DNA of 61,613 bases from Bacteroidota bacterium (GCA_018902795.1 JAHIQD010000016.1:1-61613); one strand, 5' to 3'; positions 44,896-54,682 are shown, numbered from the stretch's first letter. Notes: generated by a model not told the origin, from the letters alone. Numbers and translations: made by a program.

Positions 44896-45495
44896 ATGGA
44901 TCCTGAGAAAGACATTTCCACCGAAGAAAAAATCCTTATTTCTGCTTCTAAAGTTTTTACTGAAAAAGGCTTTTCTGGAACGCGGACGCGGGATATTGCG
45001 GAAGAAGCAGGAATTAATCTGGCTTTGCTGAATTACTATTTCAGAAGCAAGGAAAAACTTTTTGAACAGGTGATGAAAGTAAAGATTGTAGTGCTCTTCG
45101 GAAAAATAATTCCCATTGTCACCAATGAAAAATCCACCCTCGAAGAGAAAATAGATCTGGCAAGCGAAAAATATTTCGACATTTTATCTAAAAACCCCAA
45201 TCTCCCACTGTTTATCCTCAGCGAAATCCAGAAAAAACCTTCCAATATCACTTCTCTTATTCCAGTCGATAAACTGCTTAAGACTTCAGTACTGCTAAGG
45301 CAGATTGAGGAGAAGAAACCCGGACTCAACCCTTTTCACTTCATCGTCAATTTTCTCAGTATGACGGCGTTTCCATTTATAGGAAAACCGATTCTTAAGA
45401 ATTTCAGCATCATGAATGATGAGGAGTTTCAGCAGTTTGTGGAAGAAAGAAAAACTTTAGTACCCGTCTGGATCAAAATGATTCTTAACAGTTAA
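44896..45495 (+). CDS. TetR/AcrR family transcriptional regulator
   Basis: A 199-residue regulator. The helix-turn-helix (about residues 10-57) reads KILISASKVFTEKGFSGTRTRDIAEEAGINLALLNYYFRSKEKLF (given here as the region, not as one motif); the rest is an all-helical ligand domain. It heads an efflux operon and its promoter carries a palindrome, so autorepression relieved by a small hydrophobic ligand is likely. In E. coli a TetR-type regulator (CecR) controls the similar ybhGFSR genes. The ligand is unknown. Confidence 0.92.
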   Translation: MDPEKDISTEEKILISASKVFTEKGFSGTRTRDIAEEAGINLALLNYYFRSKEKLFEQVMKVKIVVLFGKIIPIVTNEKSTLEEKIDLASEKYFDILSKNPNLPLFILSEIQKKPSNITSLIPVDKLLKTSVLLRQIEEKKPGLNPFHFIVNFLSMTAFPFIGKPILKNFSIMNDEEFQQFVEERKTLVPVWIKMILNS

Positions 45496-45529
45496 CTGCA
45501 CTTTTTTCTTTTCATTTAAAATTAAAAGA

Positions 45530-46789
45530 ATGAAATTTTTAAAATACTTTATAAGCCTCGCTCTTCTGCTGCATCTTTCTTTAAGTGCCCAGCAAACGCT
45601 CACTTTGGAAGAATGTCAGCTACTCGCCAAAGAGCACTATCCGCTCATCAAAAGAAATGCAATGATTGAGAAAACCAAAGCTTATACACTGGAAAATGCC
45701 TCCAAAGGATGGTTACCGCAAATCAATGTAATTGGTCAGGCTACGTATCAGAATGAAGTCACGCAGTTGCCAGTCAATCTGCCCAATTTGTCGGTGGAAC
45801 CTTTAAGCAAAGACCAGTACAAAGTTTATGCAGACCTTCAGCAGCCAATTTTCGATGGAGGAATGATTAATAATCAGAAAAAACTGTCCAAAATTCAGGC
45901 AGAAACGGAAGTTCAGAAAAATGAAGTCGAACTCCATCAGGTGGAAGAAAGAATCAACCAGATTTATTTTGGGATTCTCCAGAGCCAGGAACAGCTTCAG
46001 CAGACTGATGTGACCAGAAATGACCTTGAAAACGGTTTACAGAAAGCTGAAGCCCAGCTGCAGTACGGCACTATCCTGCGGAGTCAGGTTGATGTTCTGA
46101 AAGCGCAAATCATCAGTCTGGAACAGCGACAGATTGAGCTCCAATCGGTCCGAGCAAATTACATTGCAATGCTTGCTGCATTCATTAAAAAAGATATTGA
46201 TGAAAAAACAGATTTCCGGAAACCTGAAAAACTGTTGCTTACCACCGAAAACCACCGCGCCGAACTGAAAGTATTTGATTTGCAGCAACAGACTTTAGAA
46301 AATCAAAAATCAATCATTAAATCTAAAAATCTACCAAAACTGGGCGCTTTTTTTCAGGGCGGTTATGGCAAACCCGGATTCAATATGCTGAAAAACGAAT
46401 TCGATGTTTTCTCTATTGGCGGAATCCGGCTTCAGATTCCGATTTCTGGATTTTATACGAAAAAAAATGACCTTGCCTTGCTTGATATGCAACAACAGGA
46501 TCTTGAAATTCAAAAAGAAAACTTCCTGTTCAACCAAAATTTTTCCACCATTCAGAACAATGGAGCATTAGAAAAACTTCAGAAACTGATTGATAAAGAC
46601 AACGAACTGATCGCACTTCGTCAAAGCATTAAAAAAGCCAGCCTCGCCCAGCTCGAAAACGGGGTGATCAACACCAGCGATTATCTGCGCGAAGTGAATG
46701 CGGAAGAACAGGCCAGGATTCAAAAGATCCTCCATGAAACGCAGTATCTGTTAACACAGTATACTCTGAAAGCACAGCTGAGCCAATAA
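45530..46789 (+). CDS. TolC family outer-membrane efflux protein
   Basis: A 419-residue outer-membrane factor with signal peptide (about 1-20, LSLSAQ), two internally similar TolC halves with long helices, and Gln-rich coiled-coil segments (QKKLSKIQAETEVQKNEVEL). It would supply the exit duct for the adaptor and ABC transporter encoded next. It is 34 nt downstream of tetR. Confidence 0.92.
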   Translation: MKFLKYFISLALLLHLSLSAQQTLTLEECQLLAKEHYPLIKRNAMIEKTKAYTLENASKGWLPQINVIGQATYQNEVTQLPVNLPNLSVEPLSKDQYKVYADLQQPIFDGGMINNQKKLSKIQAETEVQKNEVELHQVEERINQIYFGILQSQEQLQQTDVTRNDLENGLQKAEAQLQYGTILRSQVDVLKAQIISLEQRQIELQSVRANYIAMLAAFIKKDIDEKTDFRKPEKLLLTTENHRAELKVFDLQQQTLENQKSIIKSKNLPKLGAFFQGGYGKPGFNMLKNEFDVFSIGGIRLQIPISGFYTKKNDLALLDMQQQDLEIQKENFLFNQNFSTIQNNGALEKLQKLIDKDNELIALRQSIKKASLAQLENGVINTSDYLREVNAEEQARIQKILHETQYLLTQYTLKAQLSQ

Positions 46790-46815
46790 AAATCATAAAA
46801 AAGAAATCTTCTCCT

Positions 46816-47805
46816 ATGAAAAAACACATCCTGTTTGCAGCCGTTCTTGCCCTTTATTCCTGCAAAAACTCAGATCAAAACTACGATGCTTCGGGAACTT
46901 TCGAAGCTGATGAAATTATGGTCAACGCCAAAGCCAGCGGAGCCATTCTGCAGCTTGATATAGAGGAAGGCCAGCAATTATTGCAAAACCAAAAAGTCGG
47001 CGAAATTGATCCCAAAAATGTGGAACTTCAGAAGGAACAGGTTGTTGCAAGCATCGAAGCTCTTGACCAAAAAACCAATTCCGCCGTTCCGCAGATTCAG
47101 GTACTTCAGACTCAGCTTTCCGCCCAGTCTGCGAATATTTCTGTATTGCAGGAACAGCTTGACAATGCAGTAAGAGAACGAAACAGAACCGCAAATTTAG
47201 TTGCTAAAGACGCCGCCACCAGAAAACAGCTGGATGATGCCAACGGGCAGGTTAAAGTCATTCAGAAACAGATCACCGCGGCCCAAAGCCAGCTGAATAT
47301 CCTTCGGCAGCAAATTGCAAGCACAAAAGAAAATGTATCGATACAGAACCGGGCTGTTTTAAGTGAAAGAAAGCCAACTCAGAAAAAAGTGGAACAGATT
47401 GACGAACAGCTGAAAAACAATATCATCGAAAGCCCGATTTCAGGAATGGTTTTGACAAAATACATGAACGAAGGTGAATTTGCGGTGACCGGAAAACCTG
47501 TCTTTAAAATGGCGGATTTAGACCTGATGACTTTAAAAACATTCATCACCGGTGATCAGTTAACTCAGGTGAAAACCGGTCAGCAGGTGAAAGTTTATAT
47601 CGATCTGGGGGACGGAAAAACCAAAGAATTTCCCGGAACCATTTACTGGATCAGTTCAAAAGCCGAGTTCACCCCAAAAACCATACAGACCAAAAACGAA
47701 AGGGCAAACTTGGTTTACGCCACTAAAATTCATGTTAAGAACGACGGTTTTCTGAAAATCGGGATGTATGGCGATGTGAAGTTTGGGGAGCCAAGTAAAA
47801 AGTAA
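46816..47805 (+). CDS. HlyD/YbhG-type adaptor lipoprotein
   Basis: A 329-residue membrane-fusion protein with a short lipoprotein signal (lipobox LYSC near residue 16), a lipoyl half (VNAKASGAILQLDIEEGQQL), a long coiled-coil hairpin (about 70-190), the returning lipoyl half (IIESPISGMVLTKYMNEGEF) and a beta-barrel. It connects the inner-membrane ABC transporter with the TolC protein. YbhG is the nearest E. coli counterpart by context. An alternative is EmrA/HlyD in general. Confidence 0.9.
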   Translation: MKKHILFAAVLALYSCKNSDQNYDASGTFEADEIMVNAKASGAILQLDIEEGQQLLQNQKVGEIDPKNVELQKEQVVASIEALDQKTNSAVPQIQVLQTQLSAQSANISVLQEQLDNAVRERNRTANLVAKDAATRKQLDDANGQVKVIQKQITAAQSQLNILRQQIASTKENVSIQNRAVLSERKPTQKKVEQIDEQLKNNIIESPISGMVLTKYMNEGEFAVTGKPVFKMADLDLMTLKTFITGDQLTQVKTGQQVKVYIDLGDGKTKEFPGTIYWISSKAEFTPKTIQTKNERANLVYATKIHVKNDGFLKIGMYGDVKFGEPSKK

Positions 47806-47820
47806 AACGAATCCGCTGAA

Positions 47821-48744
47821 ATGAAATCCATCAAAGTCAATAATTTCACCAAAACCTACGGCAAGGGAAAATCGAAAATCCTGGCGGTGGATGACGTGAG
47901 CTTTGACGTCGATCACGGGGAAATTTTCGGGCTGATTGGTCCCGACGGTGCCGGAAAAACGTCCATTTTCAGAATGCTCACCACGGTTCTTCTGCCCGAT
48001 TCCGGTTCTGCTTCGGTTGAAAACTTTGACATGGTGAAAGATTATAAAAAAATCAGACAGATCGTGGGCTATATGCCCGGGAAATTCTCACTCTACCAGG
48101 ATTTGACCGTAGAAGAAAACTTACAGTTTTTTGCGAGTGTTTTTAACACTACTATTGAAGAAAATTATGATTTAATTAAGGATATCTATATTCAGATCGA
48201 ACCTTTTAAACACCGCAAAGCAGGAGCCCTATCAGGCGGAATGAAGCAGAAACTTGCGCTGTGTTGCGCTTTGATTCATAAACCGAAAGTTTTATTTCTG
48301 GATGAACCCACCACCGGAGTGGATCCGGTGTCGCGGAAAGAGTTCTGGGAAATGCTTCAGCGCCTGAAAAAACAGGGCATCACGATGGTCGTCGCCACAC
48401 CTTACATGGATGAAGCCGCCCTGTGTGACCGGATTGCCTTAGTACAGCACGGAAAAATTCTGTCCATCGAAACTCCCGCGAATATCAGCAATGCCTATCC
48501 TGACCTTCTTTTCGAAGTGAAAGCCGGAAGAACTTCCAGCGTTCTGCGCTCGCTGGAAAATTACAGCCAGAAAAAAAATGTTTACGCATACGGAGAGTTC
48601 GTGCATCTGACCATTGACAGGAATGAAAATTTCAAAACCGCATCAGTTCACGAATATTTAAAAAATGCAGGCTTCAACAATATCGAAATCTATCCGGTAA
48701 AAGCCAGTATTGAAGACAGTTTTATCCGCCTATTATCTAATTAA
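47821..48744 (+). CDS. ABC transporter ATPase 1 (YbhF N-half type)
   Basis: A 307-residue ABC ATPase. Walker A is GPDGAGKT at 40-47, the signature LSGGMKQ is canonical at 137-143, and Walker B is VLFLDEP. The H-loop histidine is replaced by P194 (TPYMDEA), so its own ATP site is probably poor. A C-terminal extension (about 230-307) follows. It matches the N-terminal half of E. coli YbhF, in which two ATPases are fused; here they are separate genes with a 1-nt gap. Confidence 0.92.
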   Translation: MKSIKVNNFTKTYGKGKSKILAVDDVSFDVDHGEIFGLIGPDGAGKTSIFRMLTTVLLPDSGSASVENFDMVKDYKKIRQIVGYMPGKFSLYQDLTVEENLQFFASVFNTTIEENYDLIKDIYIQIEPFKHRKAGALSGGMKQKLALCCALIHKPKVLFLDEPTTGVDPVSRKEFWEMLQRLKKQGITMVVATPYMDEAALCDRIALVQHGKILSIETPANISNAYPDLLFEVKAGRTSSVLRSLENYSQKKNVYAYGEFVHLTIDRNENFKTASVHEYLKNAGFNNIEIYPVKASIEDSFIRLLSN

Positions 48745-48745
48745 A

Positions 48746-49498
48746 ATGAATGCTGAAAATATAAATACCGCCATTAAAGCCGAAAACATCACGAAGGTTT
48801 TCGGGGACTTCACTGCGGTGGATCACATTAGCTTTGAGGTGAAAAAAGGTGAAATATTTGGTTTCCTGGGGGCCAACGGTGCCGGAAAAACAACAGCGAT
48901 GCGGATGTTCTGCGGATTGTCTGTCCCCAGTTCGGGAACAGCGACTGTCGCAGGTTTTGATGTGTATAAGGAAACTGAAAAAATCAAGAAAAGCATTGGG
49001 TATATGAGTCAGAAATTTTCTCTGTATGGCAACCTGACCGTGAAAGAAAATTTAGAATTCTTCGGCGGAATCTATGGAATTCCACGAAAAGAACTCAAAG
49101 CGAAAAGTACTGAACTCCTCCAAAAACTGCATCTTGAAGAAGAAAAAAACAAACTGGTTTCGGAACTGCCTTTAGGATGGAAACAGAAATTGGCCTTCTC
49201 GGTCGCTGTTTTTCATGATCCGCTGATTGTGTTTTTAGATGAGCCCACCGGCGGCGTCGATCCCGTAACGCGGCGACAGTTCTGGAACATGATTTATGAG
49301 GCTTCTGACCGGGGAATTACGGTGTTCGTTACGACGCACTATATGGATGAAGCCGAATACTGCGACCGCGTTTCAATTATGGTAGACGGAAAAATTGCAG
49401 CCTTGGATACGCCCGCGAATCTGAAAAAACAATTCAGTTCAAAAAATATGGATGATGTCTTTTATGAACTGGCAAGAGGCGCAAAACGCTCTGAATAG
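48746..49498 (+). CDS. ABC transporter ATPase 2 (YbhF C-half type)
   Basis: A 250-residue ABC ATPase. Walker A GANGAGKT at 42-49, Walker B VFLDEP and the H-loop H198 (TTHYMDEA) are intact, but the signature is degenerate (LPLGWKQ at 141-147 in place of LSGGQ). It complements ATPase 1, so the heterodimer would have one good composite site. ATG 48746 is used; a longer frame would overlap the previous gene. Confidence 0.92.
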   Translation: MNAENINTAIKAENITKVFGDFTAVDHISFEVKKGEIFGFLGANGAGKTTAMRMFCGLSVPSSGTATVAGFDVYKETEKIKKSIGYMSQKFSLYGNLTVKENLEFFGGIYGIPRKELKAKSTELLQKLHLEEEKNKLVSELPLGWKQKLAFSVAVFHDPLIVFLDEPTGGVDPVTRRQFWNMIYEASDRGITVFVTTHYMDEAEYCDRVSIMVDGKIAALDTPANLKKQFSSKNMDDVFYELARGAKRSE

Positions 49499-49508
49499 GC
49501 ACTGAAAA

Positions 49509-50609
49509 ATGAAACAGTTATTAACTTTTGTCCGGAAAGAATTTTTACACGTGCTGCGTGATAAAAGGACATTGCTCGTTCTTTTCGGGATGCCTGTGGT
49601 GCAGATTCTGCTTTTCGGTTTCGCTCTAAGCACCGAAGTTAAAAACACGAAAATCGCGGTTCTGGATCAGGATCAATCGCGGACCTCCGCAGAATTGGTT
49701 TCAAAAATCAGTGCGAACCAATATTTTGATCTCGATCAGAAGCTGAAATCCATTCATCAAGCGGAAGATGCTTTTAAAGGCGGAAGAATCAAGATGATCC
49801 TCGTTATTCCTTCGGAGTTTTCACAAAACCTCATCAGTGGTAAAAAAGCACAACTGCAGCTTATCACCGACGGAACCGACCTCAATTTTACCAATCAGAT
49901 CTATAATTTCATGTCGAGCATCATCATGGATTTCTATGGGCAGCAAACCCTACAGCCGCATTTGGGAATACAGCCGGAAATCCGCATGCTTTACAATCCG
50001 CAACTGAAAGGTGCACCCAATTTCGTTCCCGGCGTGATGGCACTGGTTCTTCTCATCATCTGTGTCCTCATGACGGCCATTGCCATTGTGAGGGAAAAAG
50101 AAACCGGAACGATGGAAGTGCTGCTTGTTTCGCCCATGAAACCTTATGTCATTATTCTCGCTAAGGCAATTCCGTACTTTATTTTATCGGTCATCATCTT
50201 GATTTCTATCCTGATATTAAGTGTTTCTGTACTCGATTTACCGATTAAAGGAAATCTGTTTTTACTGTTCGGAATCAGCATTATATTCATCATCACGAAC
50301 CTTCTCATCGGAATAGTGATTTCAATTCTGACGGATACCCAACAAACGGCCATGCTGATTTCGCTGATTGGCACCATGCTGCCCACACTGATGTTGAGCG
50401 GTTTCATGTTTCCGGTGGAGAACATGCCGGTTCCGCTTCAGATGGTCGGCAATGTCATTCCTGCCAAATGGTATTATGAAATCGTAAAAAACATCATGAT
50501 CAAAGGAACCGGACTGGAAGTCATCTGGAAGCACGTTTTGGTCCTTTTGGGAATGATGATGGTCCTGTTTTTTATCGCGGTAAAGAAATTCAAAATAAGG
50601 CTTGAATAA
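49509..50609 (+). CDS. ABC-2 type permease (YbhS-like)
   Basis: A 366-residue ABC-2 permease with an N-terminal helix (about 22-42), a large periplasmic domain (about 45-170), and five C-terminal helices with the REKETGTMEVLLVSPM turn. It is paralogous to the next gene, and together they form the transmembrane pore of the YbhGFSR-like exporter. 10 nt after ATPase 2. Confidence 0.93.
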   Translation: MKQLLTFVRKEFLHVLRDKRTLLVLFGMPVVQILLFGFALSTEVKNTKIAVLDQDQSRTSAELVSKISANQYFDLDQKLKSIHQAEDAFKGGRIKMILVIPSEFSQNLISGKKAQLQLITDGTDLNFTNQIYNFMSSIIMDFYGQQTLQPHLGIQPEIRMLYNPQLKGAPNFVPGVMALVLLIICVLMTAIAIVREKETGTMEVLLVSPMKPYVIILAKAIPYFILSVIILISILILSVSVLDLPIKGNLFLLFGISIIFIITNLLIGIVISILTDTQQTAMLISLIGTMLPTLMLSGFMFPVENMPVPLQMVGNVIPAKWYYEIVKNIMIKGTGLEVIWKHVLVLLGMMMVLFFIAVKKFKIRLE

Positions 50610-50645
50610 TTTTAAAATATTATTAGCTCACCAGATTTAAGAAAG

Positions 50646-51770
50646 ATGTTCAGAACGCTCCGCATATTAATCAAGAAAGAATTCCTGCAGATTTTCAGGA
50701 ACAAATCCATTCTGGCCATTATTTTCGTGATGCCGGTGGTGCAGCTGGTTGTACTTCCACTCGCTGCTAATTACGAGATCAAAGACATTAAAATAGCGGT
50801 GGTAGACCATGACAAATCCGGTTTCTCGCGCGAACTCATCCGGAAAATTACGGCTTCAGGATATTTTAAGATTACCTCCTACAGTGAAAATTACCACAAA
50901 GCCTATCAGGAAGTTGAAAAAGACCGATCAGACCTGATTATCGAAATTCCCAATAATTTCGAAAAAGATCTTGTGAGGGAAAACAGCCAGAAAGTCCTGC
51001 TCGCCATCAATGCCATCAACGGCACCAAAGCCGGGCTTTCGGCGAGTTATCTTGCGCAGATTCTGCAGGATTACAATGAACAGATCCAGCTGAAAATGAG
51101 TCCGGAAATGGAAAACACAAAGAACAGTTCCGGTCTGGAAATCATTCCGAAGTTTTGGTTTAATGAAGGCTACAATTACCGGCTTTCAATGGTTCCGGGC
51201 ATTCTGGCTTTTCTGGTGACTTTAATCGGAGGTTATTTAACCGCGCTGAACATTGTATCCGAGAAAGAAACCGGCACCATCGAACAGATTAATGTATCGC
51301 CGATCAGAAAAACAGATTTCATCCTCGGAAAGCTCATCCCGTTCTGGCTGCTGGCTATGGTAGCCTTCACCATCGGACTTTTGGTTACGGTTTTTGTCTA
51401 CGGCATTCAGATTCAGGGAAGTTTGCTGCTGCTCTATACCTTCATCTCGGTGTACCTCATCACGATTCTTGGAATGGGACTTTTGGTCTCTGTTTACAGT
51501 GAAACTCAGCAGCAGGCGATGTTTGTGGTGTTCTTCTTCATGATGATTTTCGTTCTCATGAGCGGACTTTTCACCCCGACAGAAAGTATGACCGACTGGG
51601 CAAAGTATATTGCCTACCTGAATCCGGTAACTCACGGCGTTGACGGCATCCGTTTGATTATCCTGAAGGACAGTGGCTTCACTGATTTACTACCGCATTT
51701 TACCTTTATAACAGTGTTGGGAGTTGTGGTCATCAGCTGGGCGATTCTGCGGTACAGGAAAACGAATTAA
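50646..51770 (+). CDS. ABC-2 type permease (YbhR-like)
   Basis: A 374-residue ABC-2 permease with the same topology as the preceding protein: one N-terminal helix, a periplasmic domain (about 42-180) and five C-terminal helices, with SEKETGTIEQINVSPI at the cytoplasmic turn. It ends the efflux operon. No terminator is clear before the next gene 94 nt away. Confidence 0.93.
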   Translation: MFRTLRILIKKEFLQIFRNKSILAIIFVMPVVQLVVLPLAANYEIKDIKIAVVDHDKSGFSRELIRKITASGYFKITSYSENYHKAYQEVEKDRSDLIIEIPNNFEKDLVRENSQKVLLAINAINGTKAGLSASYLAQILQDYNEQIQLKMSPEMENTKNSSGLEIIPKFWFNEGYNYRLSMVPGILAFLVTLIGGYLTALNIVSEKETGTIEQINVSPIRKTDFILGKLIPFWLLAMVAFTIGLLVTVFVYGIQIQGSLLLLYTFISVYLITILGMGLLVSVYSETQQQAMFVVFFFMMIFVLMSGLFTPTESMTDWAKYIAYLNPVTHGVDGIRLIILKDSGFTDLLPHFTFITVLGVVVISWAILRYRKTN

Positions 51771-51864
51771 AGCACGAAAACTGATTTTCATTATGCCAAC
51801 CTTATCTTATTAATCCAGTTCATCTTAAAATTTGAAATAAAATCATTAACTTTAAAAAGCCATC

Positions 51865-52236
51865 ATGAAACGGATCATACTTCTAATTTTTTTAGTCATC
51901 TTCGGATTGTTGACGCTTTTTATGAGCAGTTCAGTCCTTTTTGACTGGTTCGGAATCAGAGCCAAAGAAGGCAATTTTGTTCCCTTTATTGTCTGGACTA
52001 ACTGGCTGTGTGGTTTTCTTTATTTAACGGCCGCTTACGGGATTTTTAAAAATAAAACCTGGTCAAAAATCCCATTGATCACTGGACTCATCATCTTAAT
52101 TCTCGCCTATATCGGACTCTTCATCCATATTGAGCACGGCGGTTTATACGAAAACAAAACACTCGGAGCGATGGCTTTTCGAATCGGAGTTACAACAGTA
52201 TTTTTATTGATAACCACAAAAATTTTTAAAAAATGA
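51865..52236 (+). CDS. Small four-helix membrane protein
   Basis: A 123-residue protein with four predicted membrane helices and a central HIEHGG loop on one face. It overlaps the following lipoprotein gene by ATGA. The unrelated-looking pair is probably translated together. No family is recognised. A TAACTTTA element at 51847-51854 may be its promoter. Confidence 0.7.
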   Translation: MKRIILLIFLVIFGLLTLFMSSSVLFDWFGIRAKEGNFVPFIVWTNWLCGFLYLTAAYGIFKNKTWSKIPLITGLIILILAYIGLFIHIEHGGLYENKTLGAMAFRIGVTTVFLLITTKIFKK

Positions 52237-52724
52237 AAAAAGCAATTTTATCAGCCTTACTTGGGTTGGCATTTGTAGTTTCCTGTGAGAAAAAAGAGGA
52301 AAATCACGCAGAACAGATGACTACAGAACAAACCGCCGCGGATAATCATTCTGAACATGCGGACAAAGCAAAATCTGAAGAACATTCAGACGTTAACGTA
52401 AATCTTGAACTCGACAATGGTAAAAAATGGAAGACCAATAACGAGATGCTGCCTTTCATTCAGGAACAGGAAAGGCTGATCAAAGCTTACGATTCGGATA
52501 AGGGAGACTATAAAAAACTGGCTGCCGATCTTAATTCAGCCAATGAAAAACTGATCAAAAGCTGTACGATGACCGGTAAATCCCACGAAGTGCTGCATGT
52601 GTGGCTTACGAACCACATGAACACCATCCAGCAGCTGTCTAAAAGTAGCAATAAAGAGGAAGCAGAAAAATTAACGGAAGCGCTGGAACATTCAATGGAA
52701 AGCTATCATCATTATTTCGACTAA
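52233..52724 (+). CDS. His-rich lipoprotein of unknown function
   Basis: A 163-residue lipoprotein with lipobox FVVSC (Cys near residue 18), a His/Glu-rich stretch (about residues 24-53) and a helical C-terminus with further His (KSHEVLHVWLTNHMN, HSMESYHHYFD). The pattern suggests metal binding at the outer surface of the inner or outer membrane (inference). Start overlaps the stop of the upstream membrane protein. A shared hairpin separates it from the convergent FUSC gene. Confidence 0.75.
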   Translation: MKKAILSALLGLAFVVSCEKKEENHAEQMTTEQTAADNHSEHADKAKSEEHSDVNVNLELDNGKKWKTNNEMLPFIQEQERLIKAYDSDKGDYKKLAADLNSANEKLIKSCTMTGKSHEVLHVWLTNHMNTIQQLSKSSNKEEAEKLTEALEHSMESYHHYFD

Positions 52725-52749
52725 AATTTATCTTTTTCAGGTCATAAAA

Positions 52750-52796
52750 AAATCAACCACAAAAGAAAACAGGACGGGTCTTTTTATGGTTGATTT
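52750..52796. terminator. Bidirectional terminator between convergent genes
   Basis: AAATCAACCA pairs with TGGTTGATTT, and the stem can extend inwards. A-rich and T-rich flanks allow use on both strands, for the lipoprotein gene (+) and the FUSC gene (-). Confidence 0.65.
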
Positions 52797-52834
52797 ATTC
52801 TATACTCTCAGAAGAGCGGTTGATAAAGCTTTTT

Positions 52835-53908
52835 TTATCTTCTTTTTATCAGTATTTCGGTGCTTCTGATTTTCTTTTCCAGATTAGAAACCAAAGTTCC
52901 ATGATGCAGCAGCCAACCGGCAAAAACCCCTATTAAACTTCCAATCACCGTATCCAGCAGGCGTGTTGCCATTAAGTCATTCACATTCATCATCATGCCT
53001 CCTGAATTTTCTGCAAGGAAGATGGTTAAAGGGGTGATAAATACCGCCGCTAAGCCATAGTTGCGCACTACGAGCATTTCTACCACAAACTGCAGTCCTG
53101 CGATAAGGAATACCAGTGCGAGTCCAGAAGGTTCTGAAGCCAGCATCAGCCAGGTTAAACCAATCCCGATAAAGGTTCCGAAAATACGGTGCAGATTCCG
53201 CTGCCATGCATGAAAAAGATCTTTCCCCTGCAAAATGGCAAGTGCCGAAATGGGAATCCAGTAAGCACTTTCCAATTCTAAAAGATTACCGATCAAGAGC
53301 CCAGAAAACATCGCCAAACCGATGATTACACTTTCTACAATATGGGTGTAGCGTTTCTTATTCACCTGTCTTCTCACTTTGGGCTCCACTACTCTTTTGG
53401 CGATGAAAACTGAATAAAAGAATGCCAAAAGTACGGACAACATTGCGCCCATGGTAACCAATCCTACGTTCAGCGGAATGGCTTCCACCTCGAAAGGAAT
53501 AGAAGTTGCCACCGCTGCCACCATAATAAAGAAGAAATTACGCGGTGCCGGAATGTCGAACCAGGACGTTACAAAATGGGAAAGAAAAGCGATAAATCCG
53601 AGTGCTATGGCACTAAGAAAAGCATTAAAACTGAATATATAAGCCAGTGCAAAAGCCAAACTGAAACCAAACGCACATACACAGAGATGAATCATGCGTT
53701 TACTCAGAGAAGCATGAGTAAAATAGAGAATGACCAGCGCGCCGATACTTGAAAGATTACCGTAAGCGGGCCTTCCCAAATACCATCCGATGAAGAGACA
53801 AAGCCCCACACAAATCCCTGCAAGAAACGGAAAATGCCAGAGTCTTTCGGTCTTTTTTATTTCGACAAGAGATTCTACATGTGTACTGATCTGTTTCTGA
53901 AGTTTCAT
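52835..53908 (-). CDS. FUSC family membrane transporter (YccS/AaeB-like)
   Basis: A 357-residue protein with two sets of about five to six membrane helices (about 25-165 and 200-340). YWIPISALAILQGKDLFHAWQRNLHRIFGTFIG is the FUSC core. Relatives export aromatic acids or other toxic anions. It lies 3 nt after mazG on the minus strand, so the two form an operon. Confidence 0.88.
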   Translation of the reverse strand: MKLQKQISTHVESLVEIKKTERLWHFPFLAGICVGLCLFIGWYLGRPAYGNLSSIGALVILYFTHASLSKRMIHLCVCAFGFSLAFALAYIFSFNAFLSAIALGFIAFLSHFVTSWFDIPAPRNFFFIMVAAVATSIPFEVEAIPLNVGLVTMGAMLSVLLAFFYSVFIAKRVVEPKVRRQVNKKRYTHIVESVIIGLAMFSGLLIGNLLELESAYWIPISALAILQGKDLFHAWQRNLHRIFGTFIGIGLTWLMLASEPSGLALVFLIAGLQFVVEMLVVRNYGLAAVFITPLTIFLAENSGGMMMNVNDLMATRLLDTVIGSLIGVFAGWLLHHGTLVSNLEKKIRSTEILIKRR

Positions 53909-53911
53909 TTT

Positions 53912-54682
53912 TTAGCTGATTATTTTTTTAGCTTCTTCCCAAAGCACGTCCATTTCTTCCAGAGAAAGATCTTCCAGCTTTAGATTTTTATCATGAGCTA
54001 AATCCTCCATTTTCTGAAACCTTGTGATAAATTTAATATTCGTCCTTTCAAGGGCAGAATCGGGATTTATTCCGGTAATTCTGGCGTAATTAATTAAAGA
54101 GAAAAATACATCGCCCAGTTCCTGCTCTTTTTTATCAGGATCAGTTTCAGCATGAAATTCTGCAAGTTCTTCATCTACTTTTTTCCATGCATCTTCAGCA
54201 TCGTGAAATTCAAAACCGATTCCTTTCACTTTATCCTGAATGCGGTAAGCTTTCACCATGCTGGGTGTTCCTTTGGTCACGCCGGAAAGCACAGATCTGT
54301 TGCCTTCTTTCAGCTTCAGTTTTTCCCAGTTCTGCTTTACCTCTTCTTCATCGGCAACCTCGGTATCACCGTAAATATGCGGGTGGCGGAAAATCAGTTT
54401 TTCATTTAAAGCATTAATAACGTCCGCGATATCGAAACTGTTTTTCTCAGAACCTATTTTTGCGTAAAACACCAGATGCAGCAACACATCCCCAAGTTCT
54501 TTCTTAATTTCAGGCAAATCTTCCTGAAGCAGCGCATCGGAGAGTTCGTAAACTTCCTCCAGGGTTAAATGACGCAGACTCTGTAAATCCTGTTTTCTGT
54601 CCCAGGGGCATTTTTCACGGAGATCGTCCATAATGTCAAGCAGGCGGGAAAAAGCTTCGAGTTTCTGTTCTTTGGTATTCAT
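53912..54682 (-). CDS. mazG: Nucleoside triphosphate pyrophosphohydrolase MazG
   Basis: A 256-residue MazG with two repeats. The first has CPWDRKQDLQSLRHLTLEEVYEL and the EELGDVLLH acidic set; the second has KVDEELAEF and EQELGDVFFSLINYAR. It hydrolyses noncanonical or excess NTPs to NMP and PPi and affects survival under stress. It is transcribed from a clear minus-strand promoter and is followed by the FUSC gene. Confidence 0.96.
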   Translation of the reverse strand: MNTKEQKLEAFSRLLDIMDDLREKCPWDRKQDLQSLRHLTLEEVYELSDALLQEDLPEIKKELGDVLLHLVFYAKIGSEKNSFDIADVINALNEKLIFRHPHIYGDTEVADEEEVKQNWEKLKLKEGNRSVLSGVTKGTPSMVKAYRIQDKVKGIGFEFHDAEDAWKKVDEELAEFHAETDPDKKEQELGDVFFSLINYARITGINPDSALERTNIKFITRFQKMEDLAHDKNLKLEDLSLEEMDVLWEEAKKIIS

